This document shows, piece by piece, positions 31,709-44,337 of a DNA stretch of 64,000 bases. This DNA is from Suillus spraguei. Its lineage: Eukaryota > Basidiomycota > Agaricomycetes > Boletales > Suillaceae. Below the pieces are notes generated by a model that saw only the letters and a program-made list of their open reading frames with translations, was not told the DNA's origin and ran no database searches. The stretch is from NCBI GenBank assembly GCA_016800925.1, contig JABCPU010000196.1:1-64000 (forward strand), given 5' to 3'. How positions within the stretch are numbered: position 1 is the stretch's first letter; each line of letters opens with the position of its first letter. Position numbers and translations under genes: made by a program.

Positions 31709-32444
31709 CTGGTACGCTAAGTGATCGGTGAATCGTGGCGCGCTCGACACGATCGAGGCTGTAGCGGAAGTTTCAAATCAAACCTATGCTGGCGCCCAGC
31801 TTACGATGTTCGGAACTTGCCTGACGGATCCAATATTTTAATGGGCCATATGCATAAGTCCCAAGGCTACTGAGCGCAGTGTGAAACGTGCCTAGTAGGT
31901 GCGCTGACTCGTAGAGTCGTAGTACTATGTAGGATTGGCGTTTAGCTAGTGCAACCAAAGTGTAAGGGCGTTTCAGACCAAAGTTTTAGGTTTATGCTGA
32001 GAAAGGAAATATCTTCTACTTCGGAGCAGCTGCTACTGCTAGTACTTTTAGTAATTGCACAAGTTGGTAGGAAGACCGATAGAAAGTGGCGGCGTCACTC
32101 TTTCTGTAAAGCAGTATGAGCGGATACCAGAATATTGAATCCCGGATCCAGGATCGCATTCTCTTTATACAGGGCCAATGACTCGGATCGGAAACATTGG
32201 TTCAAAGGGAAATCATTATGTACATCGACTTTCCCACGCACTGCACTGCTGCAGGATATAGCACATTGTTTTCTAATTGTGTTCGCTTTTATTTTGCGAG
32301 TGGCCGAATTCGCAGGCCCGTAGGACTCGGAGGAACTGCGGTTGATTACAGGTTTCACAGGAGGATTGCCTTCGGGTGTAGTACATATAAGACTGGGGAA
32401 ATTCTAGGTGGTAGCAACCACCGTGCAGCACCCAGTATTCCAGA
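31709..32444. other. Divergent intergenic region, no further gene seen
   Basis: Lies between the starts of the LARP7-like gene (minus) and a membrane protein gene (plus). It must hold both promoters. No clear element was recognised. Confidence 0.4.
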
Positions 32445-33776
32445 ATGTCCATCAACTCGCCACTCGACAAGGTATCCTTCACCCTGGACATCTCTGGTGT
32501 CATGGGGTTCTTCGGCGGGGAAGAAGCGCTCTCCGCAATGTCCACTGTCCATCTCTACCAAGGCAGGCGCTGGTTTGGGTGGTACAATTCTCCTGGAAGT
32601 TATGTTGTTGCCAAGAAATTTGGGCAATTGGCGAAATCTCGATTCTGGGATGGCATCTTTCCGGGGCCTAATCCAACGCCAGAAGAAATGTTTGGGTTAG
32701 ATGGGAAGGAAGGACCTCGCTTTATTGGGGTGTTCTCGGGTACAGATAGGGCGACTACAGGACACCTCGCATACCTTACAGCCCAAAAAGCAAAGGAGAC
32801 CAAGGAGACCAAGGAGAAGATCCATCTCAGAGGAAGAATGACCGCATCAGGGTCAGTGAGCATCATAGATGTCGACGATGTAAAATTATGGCAAGGAGGT
32901 AACGTGCCGACGATGAAAGTTTATCATGCCTTGTGTGCTGCTATACCCATCATCAGCAGTCTGGCAACATGCCTCGCTTGCGCATTTGCTCGTGATTGGC
33001 TCGCATTTGGGTTAGTCATACTGGGCATGGTCTCGAATGGCCTGTCTTGCTTCGTAATCGGTTCGGGGAAGCTGCGTTTCCAGCTTATCGAACCTTCATC
33101 CTATGCACCGCGGGGAGATGGATTCTTTATGATGCACAATGACATCATCATCTTGAAGGGCGCAGAGAGAGAGGTCGCGTCGATAACCAAGGGCAAATTC
33201 GTGCTGGAGCAGCCGGAAATGGGTGACAATGACAAGTTCAACATCGTCGGGATCTGCTCCCTCATTCTCCTGTCGCAGTTTCTTCTTCAACTTCTCCTCG
33301 TTCCTCGAGCAACATTATTCGGCCAGGTTATGTTCCTGTCGTCACTTGCGGTGTCTTGGGCATACAATTCGTTTCTGTCATCACTGGAAAACGAAAAAAT
33401 TCAGACAGACCTGCTGTGGAAATCACTTGATGAACCACCCATCACAAAGCTTGCGCTCCCCAACAGAGGATCGCTAGCGGTATGTACATGCTTCGTCCTG
33501 CACGCAGGCGCCGACATGTCAAAAAAATCGTCTAAAAACTTCAGGCCGAAGAAGATCTTGGAGTACATGATCCCAAATGATACGAGAGTTTGGGAAGCAT
33601 GGAGAGAACATGTGGTAAAACAAGTGTTGAGTAGAGAGAAAACCAAAGATTTTGAACCATGCAGAGAACTCATAGCGGACTTGGAAGACGAAGAAAAGCA
33701 ACTCCTAAAACAATTACTGGCAGACGCCAAAGACGGTTATGAATATTACCAAGGGTTAGATATCTGTATACCTTGA
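32445..33776 (+). CDS. Intronless multi-pass membrane protein of unknown function
   Basis: One frame of 443 residues from ATG at 32445. The N-terminal 160 residues are soluble and include GVMGFFGGEEALSAM and a KETKETKEK run. Four hydrophobic segments follow: near residues 164-188 (ALCAAIPIISSLATCLACAF), 191-212, 266-290 (NIVGICSLILLSQFLLQLLL) and 296-316. The C-terminal 120 residues are charged (WEAWREHVVKQVLSREKTK, LIADLEDEEKQLLKQLL). I do not recognise a named domain; similar proteins are common in mushroom genomes. No stop or frame break is seen. Confidence 0.7.
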   Translation: MSINSPLDKVSFTLDISGVMGFFGGEEALSAMSTVHLYQGRRWFGWYNSPGSYVVAKKFGQLAKSRFWDGIFPGPNPTPEEMFGLDGKEGPRFIGVFSGTDRATTGHLAYLTAQKAKETKETKEKIHLRGRMTASGSVSIIDVDDVKLWQGGNVPTMKVYHALCAAIPIISSLATCLACAFARDWLAFGLVILGMVSNGLSCFVIGSGKLRFQLIEPSSYAPRGDGFFMMHNDIIILKGAEREVASITKGKFVLEQPEMGDNDKFNIVGICSLILLSQFLLQLLLVPRATLFGQVMFLSSLAVSWAYNSFLSSLENEKIQTDLLWKSLDEPPITKLALPNRGSLAVCTCFVLHAGADMSKKSSKNFRPKKILEYMIPNDTRVWEAWREHVVKQVLSREKTKDFEPCRELIADLEDEEKQLLKQLLADAKDGYEYYQGLDICIP

Positions 33777-34738
33777 CACCCTAGCAGAGGAAATGTTGTA
33801 CAAAAAGGAGTGTGTAGAAGCTGTCGACAGAATAGAATGGGGTAGATGTCATTTGCTGAATCACACCTAGAAAGAACAATGCAAACTGTCAGTAACATGG
33901 TTAAAGCAGAGCTAGGGATTTTAAAAAGCATAATACTACATGAATATGAGCGCTCCGATTGCAAATTACAACCATCATCCAGCCACTGTAAGGGTTAAAT
34001 GCTGGCGGTTACTGCTGCTGAAGCAGAAACACAGCACAACTAGTAACCTCTTGAAGCTGTCGGGAGTGCTTGGTTCGTCTTTGCGCAGGAACTAAGGAGT
34101 GCGAATGTCAAAACGCACCATCATAATTTGGCTCCTGTCTACCGCGGAAACAAACGTACGTGGCCAGATGGCGGATAATTACAGTGTTAGATCCGCGACC
34201 CGCCAACGGTTCGAGTCGCTGCAAAGAAATGTGATCCAGAAACAAGCGAACTTGCACAGCCACCTGCAACCATGGCACCCTTCATTTTAATATTGAAGTC
34301 AATTGAATTCAAGTCCGAATTCTCGTGGTCTACTACTCTCCCTACTCAGATGATATAGAGGTAAGACCCTACTTCAATTTAGTTATTCTCTACCCGGGAC
34401 CCATGGAAGATAGGTATTCCCCGATATCTACTGATATCTCTTCCTGCAAAGATGATGGACGATAGGCTTCAGGTCCTTCTCAGGGAGCAAAGCTTGATTC
34501 AGAAATGAATGTTGGCATGCACATTGCAACTACCAACTTGAGAGGCCCTTGTGACCATCAATCTTGCGATAAGCCCCCATATAAGGTACGCCTAACCATA
34601 AATATTCCGGCATGCACGCAGCACACGTACATAATATATAGAGAGCGTATTTGACCTCGTTCACGCCTAATATATTGTATATAAGACCATACAATTTTCC
34701 CCTTGCACCGCCTAGCCGTAATACTAACGGGTCTGGTC
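33777..34738. other. Intergenic, no gene seen
   Basis: About 960 bp upstream of the first Atg22-like gene. Short frames only. A TATATAG stretch near 34637 and TATTGTATATAAG near 34672 could be promoter boxes. Confidence 0.4.
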
Positions 34739-36993
34739 ATGTCCGCTTCACCTCCCCTCGTGCCCACTGACAACGCCCTCCACACCGAGGTGAGACAGGT
34801 TGAGGACATCAAATCAGACGAATTGTCTGACCAGGACGCGAACCAAATTATTATTTCGTCCATCAGCAAGGATGAGCCGCTGGTGACCAGAAGGGAGTTG
34901 TGGAGCTATTACCGTGAGTTTCGGTACACATACGTCTTCCCTTTCATTCTCCGACAAAACTAAACGTCAGTGTACTATAATGGTGACAATGTGAGTCAGT
35001 CGAGCGTTATTGGGCCCGCTCTGCTTATTTACGCTTTACAACCAGGGTGTTGGTCCTCTGGGCTATTCACAAACACTATTCCAGGGGCTTGCTACAGCTG
35101 CGGGATATGATCCCGTTGCAGGTCCTGGCTCGTCGTGCCTTGCCACAACTGCTTCTGGTCAATGTGTAGTTCCCTGGGGTACCGGCACAAAGTCAGTTTC
35201 TAGTGTGGTGTTGATCGCGAATGGCATCAGTTTTGCTATAATGACAACCATATTTACTACCATCGGTTCTGCTGCTGACTACGGCACATTTGGACGTTGG
35301 TTGCTGTTCGCTGTCACCGTAGTATGTTGGGCTGCACAGTATGCCTCTATGGCACTTACCAGTAGGTTTTCGGATGTCTCGTAGTTTCCGTGACCTCTGA
35401 TCGTTCTGTGTAGCGCCGGATCGATGGGTCCTTGCGATGGTTATTTACATTATCGGTTTCGTATCTTATGGTGCGACCCTTGTTTTCTATGCCGCTATAT
35501 TCCCTCGCCTCGCACGCAATACCCCACATGCACGCCAGTTGAGGGAGAAGTACGAAAGCGGTGAGATTCCTCCTGAAGTTTACGAGCAAGAGGAATCTCT
35601 GGAAAAGAATAGGATCAGCAATATCTCTACCGTGCGTTGTAGGGACTATACCCTTTGTCATCGGCAGCTGACAATCTTCGATATAGGTTCATAGTAATAT
35701 CGGGTATATAATCACCTTATCGCTGAACTTAGCGCTTTTGCTGCCGATGTCAAACAACCCCAAGGTGGACAATTACGTTCTCATGCTGTAAGCTTCTTGC
35801 CAGTCCAGTACTTGAGTTGCTGTATTGATTGACGTGTAGTGTCACTACGTACTGGGTGGTACTTGGTATCTGGTGGTGTGAGCATATTGTAGCTCGTTTC
35901 TAGTATGCTTCTTGCTAAGAACCCTCGAGTTGTCCTCCAGGAACCAAGACCAGGCCCTAGTTTACCTGAAGGCGAACACTACACGACAATTGGATGGAAG
36001 CAAGTAAGTATTCGACAGAATATCTGTGAGAAATCAACTCTCACGAATATCAGATCTGGGCTGCGCTGAAGACATACAAGCATCTTCCCTACACTTTCGT
36101 GTACCTGTTCTCCTTCTTCCTTCTCGCAGATGTACTGTTGGATTGTCCGTCTCTTGAGCCACGCCTGATATTTTCTTCGACAGGGGCTTAATACCACCGG
36201 AACCCTGGTTGCCATTTGCCAGAACGACAAGTTCCAATTCTCGTTCTTGCAAAACACCTACTTGGGCTTGGCACAGGCGGTTACCTCAACTGTCAGCACT
36301 CTTGCCTTCTGGTACATTCAGAGATATTGGAAGATTAGCACAAAGAAGATGGTGTGTAAGGCTAATTTCATTACGCACTCATTTATCTAACTATTAACGC
36401 TACAGTTTGTAGTAACTAATGTTGTCACGATGTTGATTCCGCTGTGGGGCATGATTGGAATTTGGACAGAAAAACTTGGGTTGGTGTCATTTAACTTGTT
36501 TCTTCTACCCATTGTCCCTCTAACATGCTCCAATATGTACATTAGGTTCCATAATGCCTGGGAATTCTGGTTCGTCAAGAATCCACCTTTTTGCTATGGT
36601 GTTTTTCTATTCTTTTTTCAGGGCATACAACATCGTATTCGGCCTCTTCCAGGCGCCATACTATGCATTCTCCCAGACAATGATGGCCGAGCTCAGTCCG
36701 CCTGGTTTTGATAACATGGTGTGTAGTTTCGTCGTACTTCCCATCTCATTGTATTCTACTTACATAACCAGTTCTTCGGTCTGTTTGGTCTGTCTAACCG
36801 CGCTTCTTCTATGGTGGGACCCAATGTCATCCAGGTTATTATCGACAAGACGGGGAATAACTGGCAGGGGTTCCCGTTCCTCTTCGCGTTATGTACGAGT
36901 GCTTCAATGGTGATCTGGTTTGGGGTTGATGTCACGAAGGGGCGGAGGGAGGCTGCGAGGTGGGCAGCTGAGCAGCGCAGGCACACACGCTAG
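34739..36993 (+). CDS. Atg22-like vacuolar amino-acid effluxer family (MFS), copy 1
   Basis: A multi-exon gene of about 550 residues. It matches the Atg22 family: TRRELWSYYLYYNGDNGVGPLGYSQ across two short introns, ATAAGYDPVAGPGSSC, SVSSVVLIANGISFAIM, IGSAADYGTFGRWLL, RNTPHARQLREKYE, NPKVDNYVLML, WKQIWAALKTYKHLPYTFVYL, LPLWG-like IPLWGMIGIW and NWQGFPFLFALC. About twelve membrane helices are expected. In yeast Atg22 exports amino acids from the vacuole after autophagy. Introns are about 50-70 nt; one short exon encodes TTYWVVLGIWW. The start MSASPPLVP is preceded by no other in-frame exon. It is followed by a close tandem paralogue. Confidence 0.87.
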
Positions 36994-37433
36994 AACGATC
37001 GTTATATACGTCCATCCGATGTACCAAGGAAACAAACATCGGCCAAGATGCAGATATCACAGGCGGAATCATGTCATATCTTTCATAGTTCAAACGATCA
37101 TCAAAGGTCGTCCGATCGTCGCATGACGCAGCCACTTGCAACTATTCAAATTGGCAATTACATACCGAGTCGGATAATATCGGTTTGTACTTTTGCAAGT
37201 TTGCATATCCAATTTCTGTATCGCTTACCCAAAATGTGATGAACGATAGGCTCACTAGGAAACTTGCAGGAAACCAAGCTATGTAGAAGTTTGTCGATGG
37301 TTATCGTTATCATGATCCCAGTCCTACTAAACCCCACTGGAGAGGCGGTTGAACCATTGAATGCAAAAGAGACAGCACACATGGCCTTAATGAAGCATTT
37401 TTGTGTCGTATATCGAGCTTGCTATCAATCGTC
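36994..37433. other. Spacer between the tandem Atg22-like genes
   Basis: About 440 bp carrying the 3' UTR of copy 1 and the promoter of copy 2. No gene seen. Confidence 0.4.
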
Positions 37434-39667
37434 ATGTCCACGTCACCTCCACCAGAAAACCCAGTCCGTGCTGTAAAACAGGTTGTGGATATGAGGTCAA
37501 ACGATTCGTCTGACCTGAACGCGAACCAAGTTGCTATCTCGTCCATCAGCGCGGATGAGCCGCTCGTAACCAAAAGGGAGTTGTGGAGCTATTACTGTAC
37601 GTTCTAACACATGTCCTTCTTCTCTGCTTAGTATTCTGTGACTAACTGATTAAATATCAGTGTACTCTAACGGTGGTAATGTGAGTCAGTCGGGTATTCA
37701 TGTATCTACTTATTTCACATGCCATCCAACAAGGGTGTTGGTTTGGGCTATACACAGACCCTATTCCAGGGGCTTGCCACAGCAGCGGGCTATGATCCCA
37801 TCGCAGGCCCTGGCTCATCATGCCTTGCAGCCGCTGCTTCTGGCCAATGCGTAATTCCCTGGGGTAGCGGAACAAAGTCGGTTTCCAGCGTAGTGCTGAT
37901 TGCGAATGGTGTTGGTTTCGCTATCATGTCAATTATATTAACTACTATTGGTTCTGCTGCTGACTACGGTACATTTGGACGATGGTTGCTGTTCACTATC
38001 ACAGTAGTGTGCTGGGCTGCACAGTATGCTTGTATGGTACTTACCAGTGAGTTTCTGGGTGCCACAAATTTTCTGAAGTCTGATCGTTTTGTGCACCAGC
38101 ACCAAACCGATGGGTCCTTGCGATGGTTCTGTACATCACCGGTTTCGTCTCATACGGTCTCATTCTAGCTTTCTATGCCGCTATATTCCCTCGCCTCGCA
38201 CGCAATACCCCACATGCGCGCCACTTGAGAGAGAAGTATGAAATTGGTGAGATTTCTCCTGAAGTTTATGAGCAAGAGGAGTCGTTGGAAAAGAATAGGA
38301 TTACCAATATCTCTAGTGTACGTCGTGTGTAAGGCGTCGTGTTGTCATCAGGAGCTAACTATTTTTTGTACAGGCTCATTACAATGTCGGGTCTATAATC
38401 ACATTATTGTTGAACTTGGCGCTTTTGCTGCCGATGGCGAACAACCCCAAGGTGGACAACTATGTGCTCGTGCTGTAAGTTTCTTTCGCTTGCGGGTTCC
38501 AGTTGCTGTATTGATTGATGTATAGTACCAACTCATATTGGGTGGTGTTAGGTATATGGTGGTGTGAGTATACCATTGGCTAGTCCTTCTAGGTCTCCTG
38601 CTGAGAACCTTCTAGTTGTCTTCCAGGAACCTAGGCCAGGGCCCGAATTGCCTAAAGGTGAAAATTACCTGGTCATTGGATGGAAGCAGGTAAGCATCTA
38701 GCTGGATACTATGACATTTACTCATCCAAACGTTAGATCTGGACTGCGCTGAAAACGTACAAGCATCTTCCCTACACATTTGTGTATCTGTTTTCATCCT
38801 TTCTTCTTGCAGATGTACGTTTGATTGTTGGTATCTCAAGCCGCATCTGACAAATTTTTGGACAGGGGCTCAGTACCACTGGAATCCTCATTTCAATATG
38901 TCAGAATGACAAGTTCAGCTTCTCATTCCTGCAAAATACATATCTGGCCTTGATCGCGACGACTACTTCGACAATCAGTATTCTCGCCTTTTGGTACACC
39001 CAGAAATATTGGAAGATTGGCACGAAGAAGATGGTGTGTATTGTTACCTGGTCGTGCTTTATTTACTTGACTGTTAATGACACAGTTTGTGGTCACGACT
39101 GTAGTCACGATCCTGATTCCGCTATGGGGTGTGATCGGAATATGGACAGATAAAATTGGGTTTGTGTCGTTCAACTTGTTTCATGACATCATCATCCCTC
39201 TAAGAAGTGCATTAGGTTCCACAACGTATGGGAGTTCTGGTTTGTCAATTAGGCTTTGCGTTTTCCCCCGTTTTGTTTTATGTTCTTATCAGGGCGTTCA
39301 ATGTGGTGTTTGGTCTCTTCCTTGCGCCCTTTTTCGGGTACTCTCTGACAATGATGGCTGAGCTTAGTCCACCAGGGTTTGACAACATGGTGTGTAGTTC
39401 GGCTTGCTTCCTCCTCCCATCGCGTCGTTCGCTTACATGAACTAGTTTTTCGGTCTGTTCGGCTTGTTCAGCCGCACTTCTTCTATCGTAGGACCAATTG
39501 TCATCCAGGTCATTATCAGCAAGACGGGGAACAACTGGCAGGGGTTCCCGTTACTCTTTGCCATGTGCACGGTTGCCTCTGTAGTGGTCTGGTTCGGGGT
39601 TGATGTCACGAAGGGGCGGAGGGATGCTGTCAGGTGGGCGGCTGAGCAGCGCAAGCACACACACTAG
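37434..39667 (+). CDS. Atg22-like vacuolar amino-acid effluxer family (MFS), copy 2
   Basis: It has the same exon-intron layout as copy 1 and clearly high identity: MSTSPPPENP start, SISADEPLVTKRELWSYY, SVSSVVLIANGVGFAIM, IGSAADYGTFGRWLL, RNTPHARHLREKYE, NPKVDNYVLVL, NSYWVVLGIWW, GPIVIQVIISKTGNNWQG, and the same WAAEQRKHTH-type end. One difference is loss of a Pro codon (GVGLGYTQ instead of GVGPLGYSQ). I saw no frame break. As both copies look intact they may differ in substrate or expression; this is inference. Confidence 0.86.
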
Positions 39668-39897
39668 AGCGGTCGTTATAGTTTGGTTCTCTGAGGTGAT
39701 CTGGGGTATTTATAATGTATGCTATCCATGTTGGCGAGGTCTCTATAGTAGATTTGACATGTGGATGATGACAACTTATCATGTATGTTATCGCTCGATT
39801 CTGACACGTGACCACTTCCGTTTGACTTCATTCACTGTTGGACATCTACTATATATCTTGAACCCTCACCAAATCCCTTGGCCTGTACCTGGTCACG

Positions 39898-41209
39898 ATG
39901 TCAAAACGAGGCGCCTCTCCACCACCATTCACAGAAGGAACTCTCATAAAAAGAGCGCGTTCAAACTCCCCTGCTCAAAACCAAATTACCATTTCGTCTG
40001 GCAATGATGAGCGACAGAAGGGTCTTATACGAAGCGTCAAGCGCACAAGCAACCTAGAAGCACCTATCATTAGCTTGAGCGGCTCTCACTCGGTGAGACT
40101 TGTAGACAATTTGTCCGCAGGATGATGTATTAACCAATTCAAAGGCGGAAATTCTGAGTTGTAGATTCGACCCTACTGGACAAAACATTGCTGCTTGCTC
40201 AGCGGACCGAAGTGTCTGTACGTGATAACTCCAAGTGCTTTATGCAAACCATTTACGAGTGAGATGTAGCTTTGTGGAGGACTTATCCACCAAATACCAA
40301 CTACGCTCTCCTCTCTAGCCACCATAAAGCACCCATCCTCGACCTTCAATGGTCCCTCTTCTCACCGCTCCTTTATACTGTATCCGCAGACCAAATTATG
40401 TCCTTTACGGATGTTACCACCGGCCAGCGGACCAGAAAAATTCGTGCTCATCGCGGAATCATAAACGCGCTGGACCGAACTATGGCGGGCGGTGCTGGTA
40501 TCGAGCTCATTGCTACCGCCTCGGATGATGGAACGGTACGCGTATGGGAGGGTGGAGAAGATGGTTCGAAGAACAGTGTTGCAGTGTTCGAACTCGGATG
40601 TCCAGCGACGAGTGTCGCGTGGAGTGCGGATGGGCAAAACCTGTATATTGGTGCGCTAGACAACGAGATTCATGTATATGACTTGCGCAAGGGCGAGCAG
40701 GTTTACGCCTTGACTGGTCATACGGACACGCCGACGTCGCTTGCATTGTCACCTAATGGTGCCTATCTCCTCTCACCTTCATTCTCGTCTCATACTATCA
40801 TCCACGATATACGCCCGTTTTCGCCCTCGCCGACGAGGATACACCGTGTGTTGCAAGGTGCACCAGCTGGTTTTGAGAACACGCTTTTGAAAGGTGCATG
40901 GAGCAAGGATGATGGGGGACAACGGGTCGCGGTTGGTGGTGCAGATCGAATGGTGTGTGTTTGGGACGTCGACAGTGGGCGTGTGTTGTACAAGGTTCGT
41001 GTTATCCAATCGATGCTTCCTGTGTGTGGCTTACCATCTTTCTAGCTTCCGGGGCACAGGGGCACAGTCACTTGTGTGGACTTCCACCCGAAAGAACCTA
41101 TCAGTAAGATTTCCCCTCTGTCTGGTTGATTATTACTGACGTGTCTACAGTTCTTACTGGCAGCAAGGATGGTACTATGCTATTGGGCGAGTTGGACCCT
41201 AATGTGTAA
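39898..41209 (+). CDS. U5 snRNP 40 kDa WD-repeat protein (SNRNP40/Cwf17-like)
   Basis: Exons 39898-40092, 40145-40217, 40270-40994, 41046-41103 and 41151-41209 join in frame to 369 residues. After a nuclear-localisation-like N-terminus (LIKRARSNSP), seven WD40 blades follow, with AEILSCRFDPTGQNIAACS, HKAPILDLQWS, IATASDDGTVRVW, TSVAWSADGQNLYIGALDNEI-type, HTDTPTSLALSPNG, VAVGGADRMVCVWDV and the closing LPGHRGTVTCVDFHP / ILTGSKDGTMLLGEL. This order and the final blade match SNRNP40, a core protein of the U5 snRNP and spliceosome. It fits a genome with many introns. Confidence 0.92.
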
Positions 41210-41427
41210 AACATGCGATGCGTCAAATAACGCGGAGCCCCGCTGTCACCTTTCAAACTCGCCAGAGATACTTGTGTTGTCATTTTTATCAACTGCAGTG
41301 CATTCATAATATTGATATTCCTGGCTATCGTTCGTGCATTTGTAATCCAACGGTATTTTTGAGTGTGAGATGGATTTCAAAGTTCCTGATAAATGACATC
41401 CTTGCCCCACTAAGTCCTACAAAAAAA

Positions 41428-41506
41428 TGACCACCGCAGGGGTCGAACCTGCAATCTCCTGATCACGTAGTCGTAGTCAGACGCGATGCCATTTCGCCAG
41501 GCGGCC
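41428..41506 (-). tRNA. tRNA-Arg (ACG) with a short intron
   Basis: The minus strand folds as a tRNA: acceptor stem GGCCGCC with GGTGGTC, D-arm GCGA/TCGC, T-arm GCAGG-TTCGACC-CCTGC. The anticodon stem TCTGA/TCAGG encloses 14 bases instead of 7. Reading C-T-ACG-A then CTACGTG then A gives anticodon ACG with a 7-nt intron at the usual site after position 37. A run of T follows (41421-41427), the RNA polymerase III stop signal. Confidence 0.85.
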
Positions 41507-41837
41507 CTGTTGACGGTGTTTCATTTATGGCGATTATGACAAGCAGCAGTTCGAACTTCTACAACGTGTCTTAGTGTGAATTGGATGATTTTAATTTGAG
41601 CCACTTTAATGTTTCAATAGATTCTAGTCTCATTCATGGGACACCAAGACACCACAGGACGTGTCACCAAGCCCCCTTTTCTCTCTTCGCTTTATCACTA
41701 GCTAGTGCTAACTTTAAGCACCAGCTAACGTGGATTAGAGCCGAACATTGACTGACATAGATATCATCATCCTTCACACAACATCTATTTGACTACTACC
41801 ATATCCGTTCTCTACGTCTACTTCTGAGTTGTCTTAT
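41507..41837. other. Intergenic, no gene seen
   Basis: Between the tRNA and the coiled-coil gene; must hold the latter's promoter. No motif recognised. Confidence 0.35.
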
Positions 41838-44337
41838 ATGCTGTCTGCATCAGTGACAACTACTCCTCGGCCACGACCGCCAGGTCGGACACGGAGAATT
41901 TCTACCCACGTCAAAACCTCCCCACCTCCTCCGTATGCTGCGACATCGCTTCTTAATGATCCACTGGATAACTCGTCGGATCTGAAACGAGAGTCTTTCA
42001 ACGACCCATCTGTGATTGCTGCGTGGGACGACATTCTTAACCATCCTCAAGTTTGGAATGGGCGGTCCCACGAGGAGCTTTCTGAACTACTGCTAAAAGC
42101 TGACGAGATCATTAAAGAACGAGAGAATGGTTCGCCCTTTGATACCTTATTCTAGAGAGATGGGCTGAAATGGTTGTCCCCGTGTAGAACTCAGCGTCAC
42201 CACGGCCGTCTGTAAATCATTGTACGAAAATAATTTAGAGCTACAGAACAAGCACAAGGCACTTCTCGCCCGCTTACCTACTTCATCACCGTCTGTCTCT
42301 CCATCTGGATCCTCGGCATCCTCTCCAACTACCCCCGGAACACCCCTTCCACACTCCCCTCATTGTTATACCAATATCTCTTCCTCCCACGCGAGCACAA
42401 ATGCATCTCGCTCCTGCCGGTCACAAAGACGTATCTCTGTCTCCCCTGCCGACCTTGCGCTACTTTCAGACCAGAATGCTGAGCTCCTTGCTAAGCTAGA
42501 AAAGCTCGAATCTGAATCTGCTCAGACTGATCAAGCAGGACGGCGAAAATTGCGCGGTTTGGAGAAAGAGATTCAAGAACTCCGAGAGGAGCTCGATAAA
42601 ACTCGTGCAAGGAGCGACGAGCTTGAGAAAAAGGCTAAAATTGTTAGTCTCAACATGGAACCTGAGGAAGCATCAAAGAGACGACATGAGAGAGAAGAGC
42701 GAGTGCGCGCCATGCGAGGTAGAAGTGAGGGCGATACAAGTGACGGAGAAGTACGGGACTTTGCGCCAGGAGGAGCTCTTGCATCTCAAGGGTTCTCGAA
42801 AAGATCCACCGGGCTAGGCAGATCAGAAAAACGCAATTTTCCACCGCAGGGTCTGCGCCGACATACCTCTGAAGTCGTCTTTCGTTCATCCCCTACGGAT
42901 AGCAAGCTTTCTGAGCTATCAAGAAAGATGTCTTTACGTCACGGTCTCTCTCGATCATCTTCCCAGTCACAGTTTTCTCCTACTCAGACGGCAGTCCCAG
43001 CAACGCCCGAATATGCACTCGTGTCCCAGCTCCTCCAAAAGATCCGCGAGCTTGAACAGACTAATTCACAAATAACATTGCAGCAAGCCAAAACAACGGC
43101 ATCACTGCAGTCGGTTCAAAGAGATGCTGCAAGCATCCAGCTGCTCTATGAGAGCCTTAGCGATGTCGATGCCATCGCCTGGCTGGCTGAGGATGACAAC
43201 ATCGAGAATCCCGATGTCCACGAGGGAGATGAACATGTCGAGGAGGAAGACGAAACGATTCGTTTTGCCAGTCTTAGTCGGTCTATGCTCGTGGATCCCT
43301 CGGTTGATTTTGATAGCGGTATCGAACCAGACAGACAGAGTAGTGTGCGGCACGCAATACTTCCAGAACTCTTCCCTCCACCTGCACATCATCGCACACG
43401 TCGATCTGTTGTCGGATTATTTGATCCCCCGACTGTATCTGATGTCAGTAATCCACCGTCTGTACAATCACCAATTATTCCCGATCTACCAACCTTTCCT
43501 TTTGTCACTCAGCCCACTGGCAGCACGGAATTTGTGACCCCCGAAGAATTGGACGTGTCATCCTCTCTGGCTGCGGCATTGCCTACCCCAGAATTCACAG
43601 GTCGCCAGACTCTAGACAATGAACTAGGGATTGCATGGGACAACTGTCATGGGAATGACCACTTCCGCACACCGAGTTTAATTGATCTTACATTGCTTTC
43701 ACCTTCTTTATCCGCTGAAAACGCCGCCGGCGTTCCGGATTCCAGCACTCCTTCCACTCAAGATCTGCTGTCCTTTCCCCCATCTTCTAATTATATCTCA
43801 CCTCCCGCATCTTCCACCTCATTTGCGGAACAAGTTAGCTTGCAAACAGGCATATGGCAGGGCGTTCATGATTCTGATTCTGTGATGTATAGTCCGCCCA
43901 ATGCGCACGTGGAGACACCTGCAGAGAAGAAACGTCGCAAGTCGCATACCATTCGCATGCGCACAAACCACTGGACTGAAGGTCGCTTTGAAGCGACACT
44001 CCTTTCTGCCCCGTGGAGGGAGAACTCTGTTGATCTCGCCCGTCCTTCCACGCCCGTTCCTCAAAGACTCGTAAATGAATTTGTGGATAGCATAAGCCGC
44101 CATCGGACTCATCACCTTTCCGGTAGTCTCACGGACGATGAAATAAGGACAGTTTCTGCATCGCCAGTCTCCCTTCGTCAAGGACAAAAGCCTCGGCAGC
44201 AAAGGTTCAAGTCGTTTGTCTTGGAGCTGTGGTTGTGGCTTCAGTTTGGTATCGTCGTGGTCGTCTTTCTGTGGGCGATGGCGAAGCGGGGACCGAAGAG
44301 TGTACTAGAGGAGGCTCAGAAAAGGAAGATTCAATGA
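41838..44337 (+). CDS. Coiled-coil protein with C-terminal membrane anchor
   Basis: Exons 41838-42129 and 42188-44337 give 813 residues. A conserved-looking N-terminal helical part (PSVIAAWDDILNHPQVW, HEELSELLLKADEIIKE, CKSLYENNLELQNKHKALL) spans the intron. A Ser/Pro/Thr-rich linker follows, then two coiled coils, near residues 187-255 (LLSDQNAELLAKLEKLE, LEKEIQELREELDK) and 370-420. The rest is long and disordered until a hydrophobic helix about 20 residues from the end (LWLWLQFGIVVVVFLWAMA). This is a tail-anchor layout, suggesting a tether on the ER or another organelle. I do not recognise the family. Confidence 0.8.
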
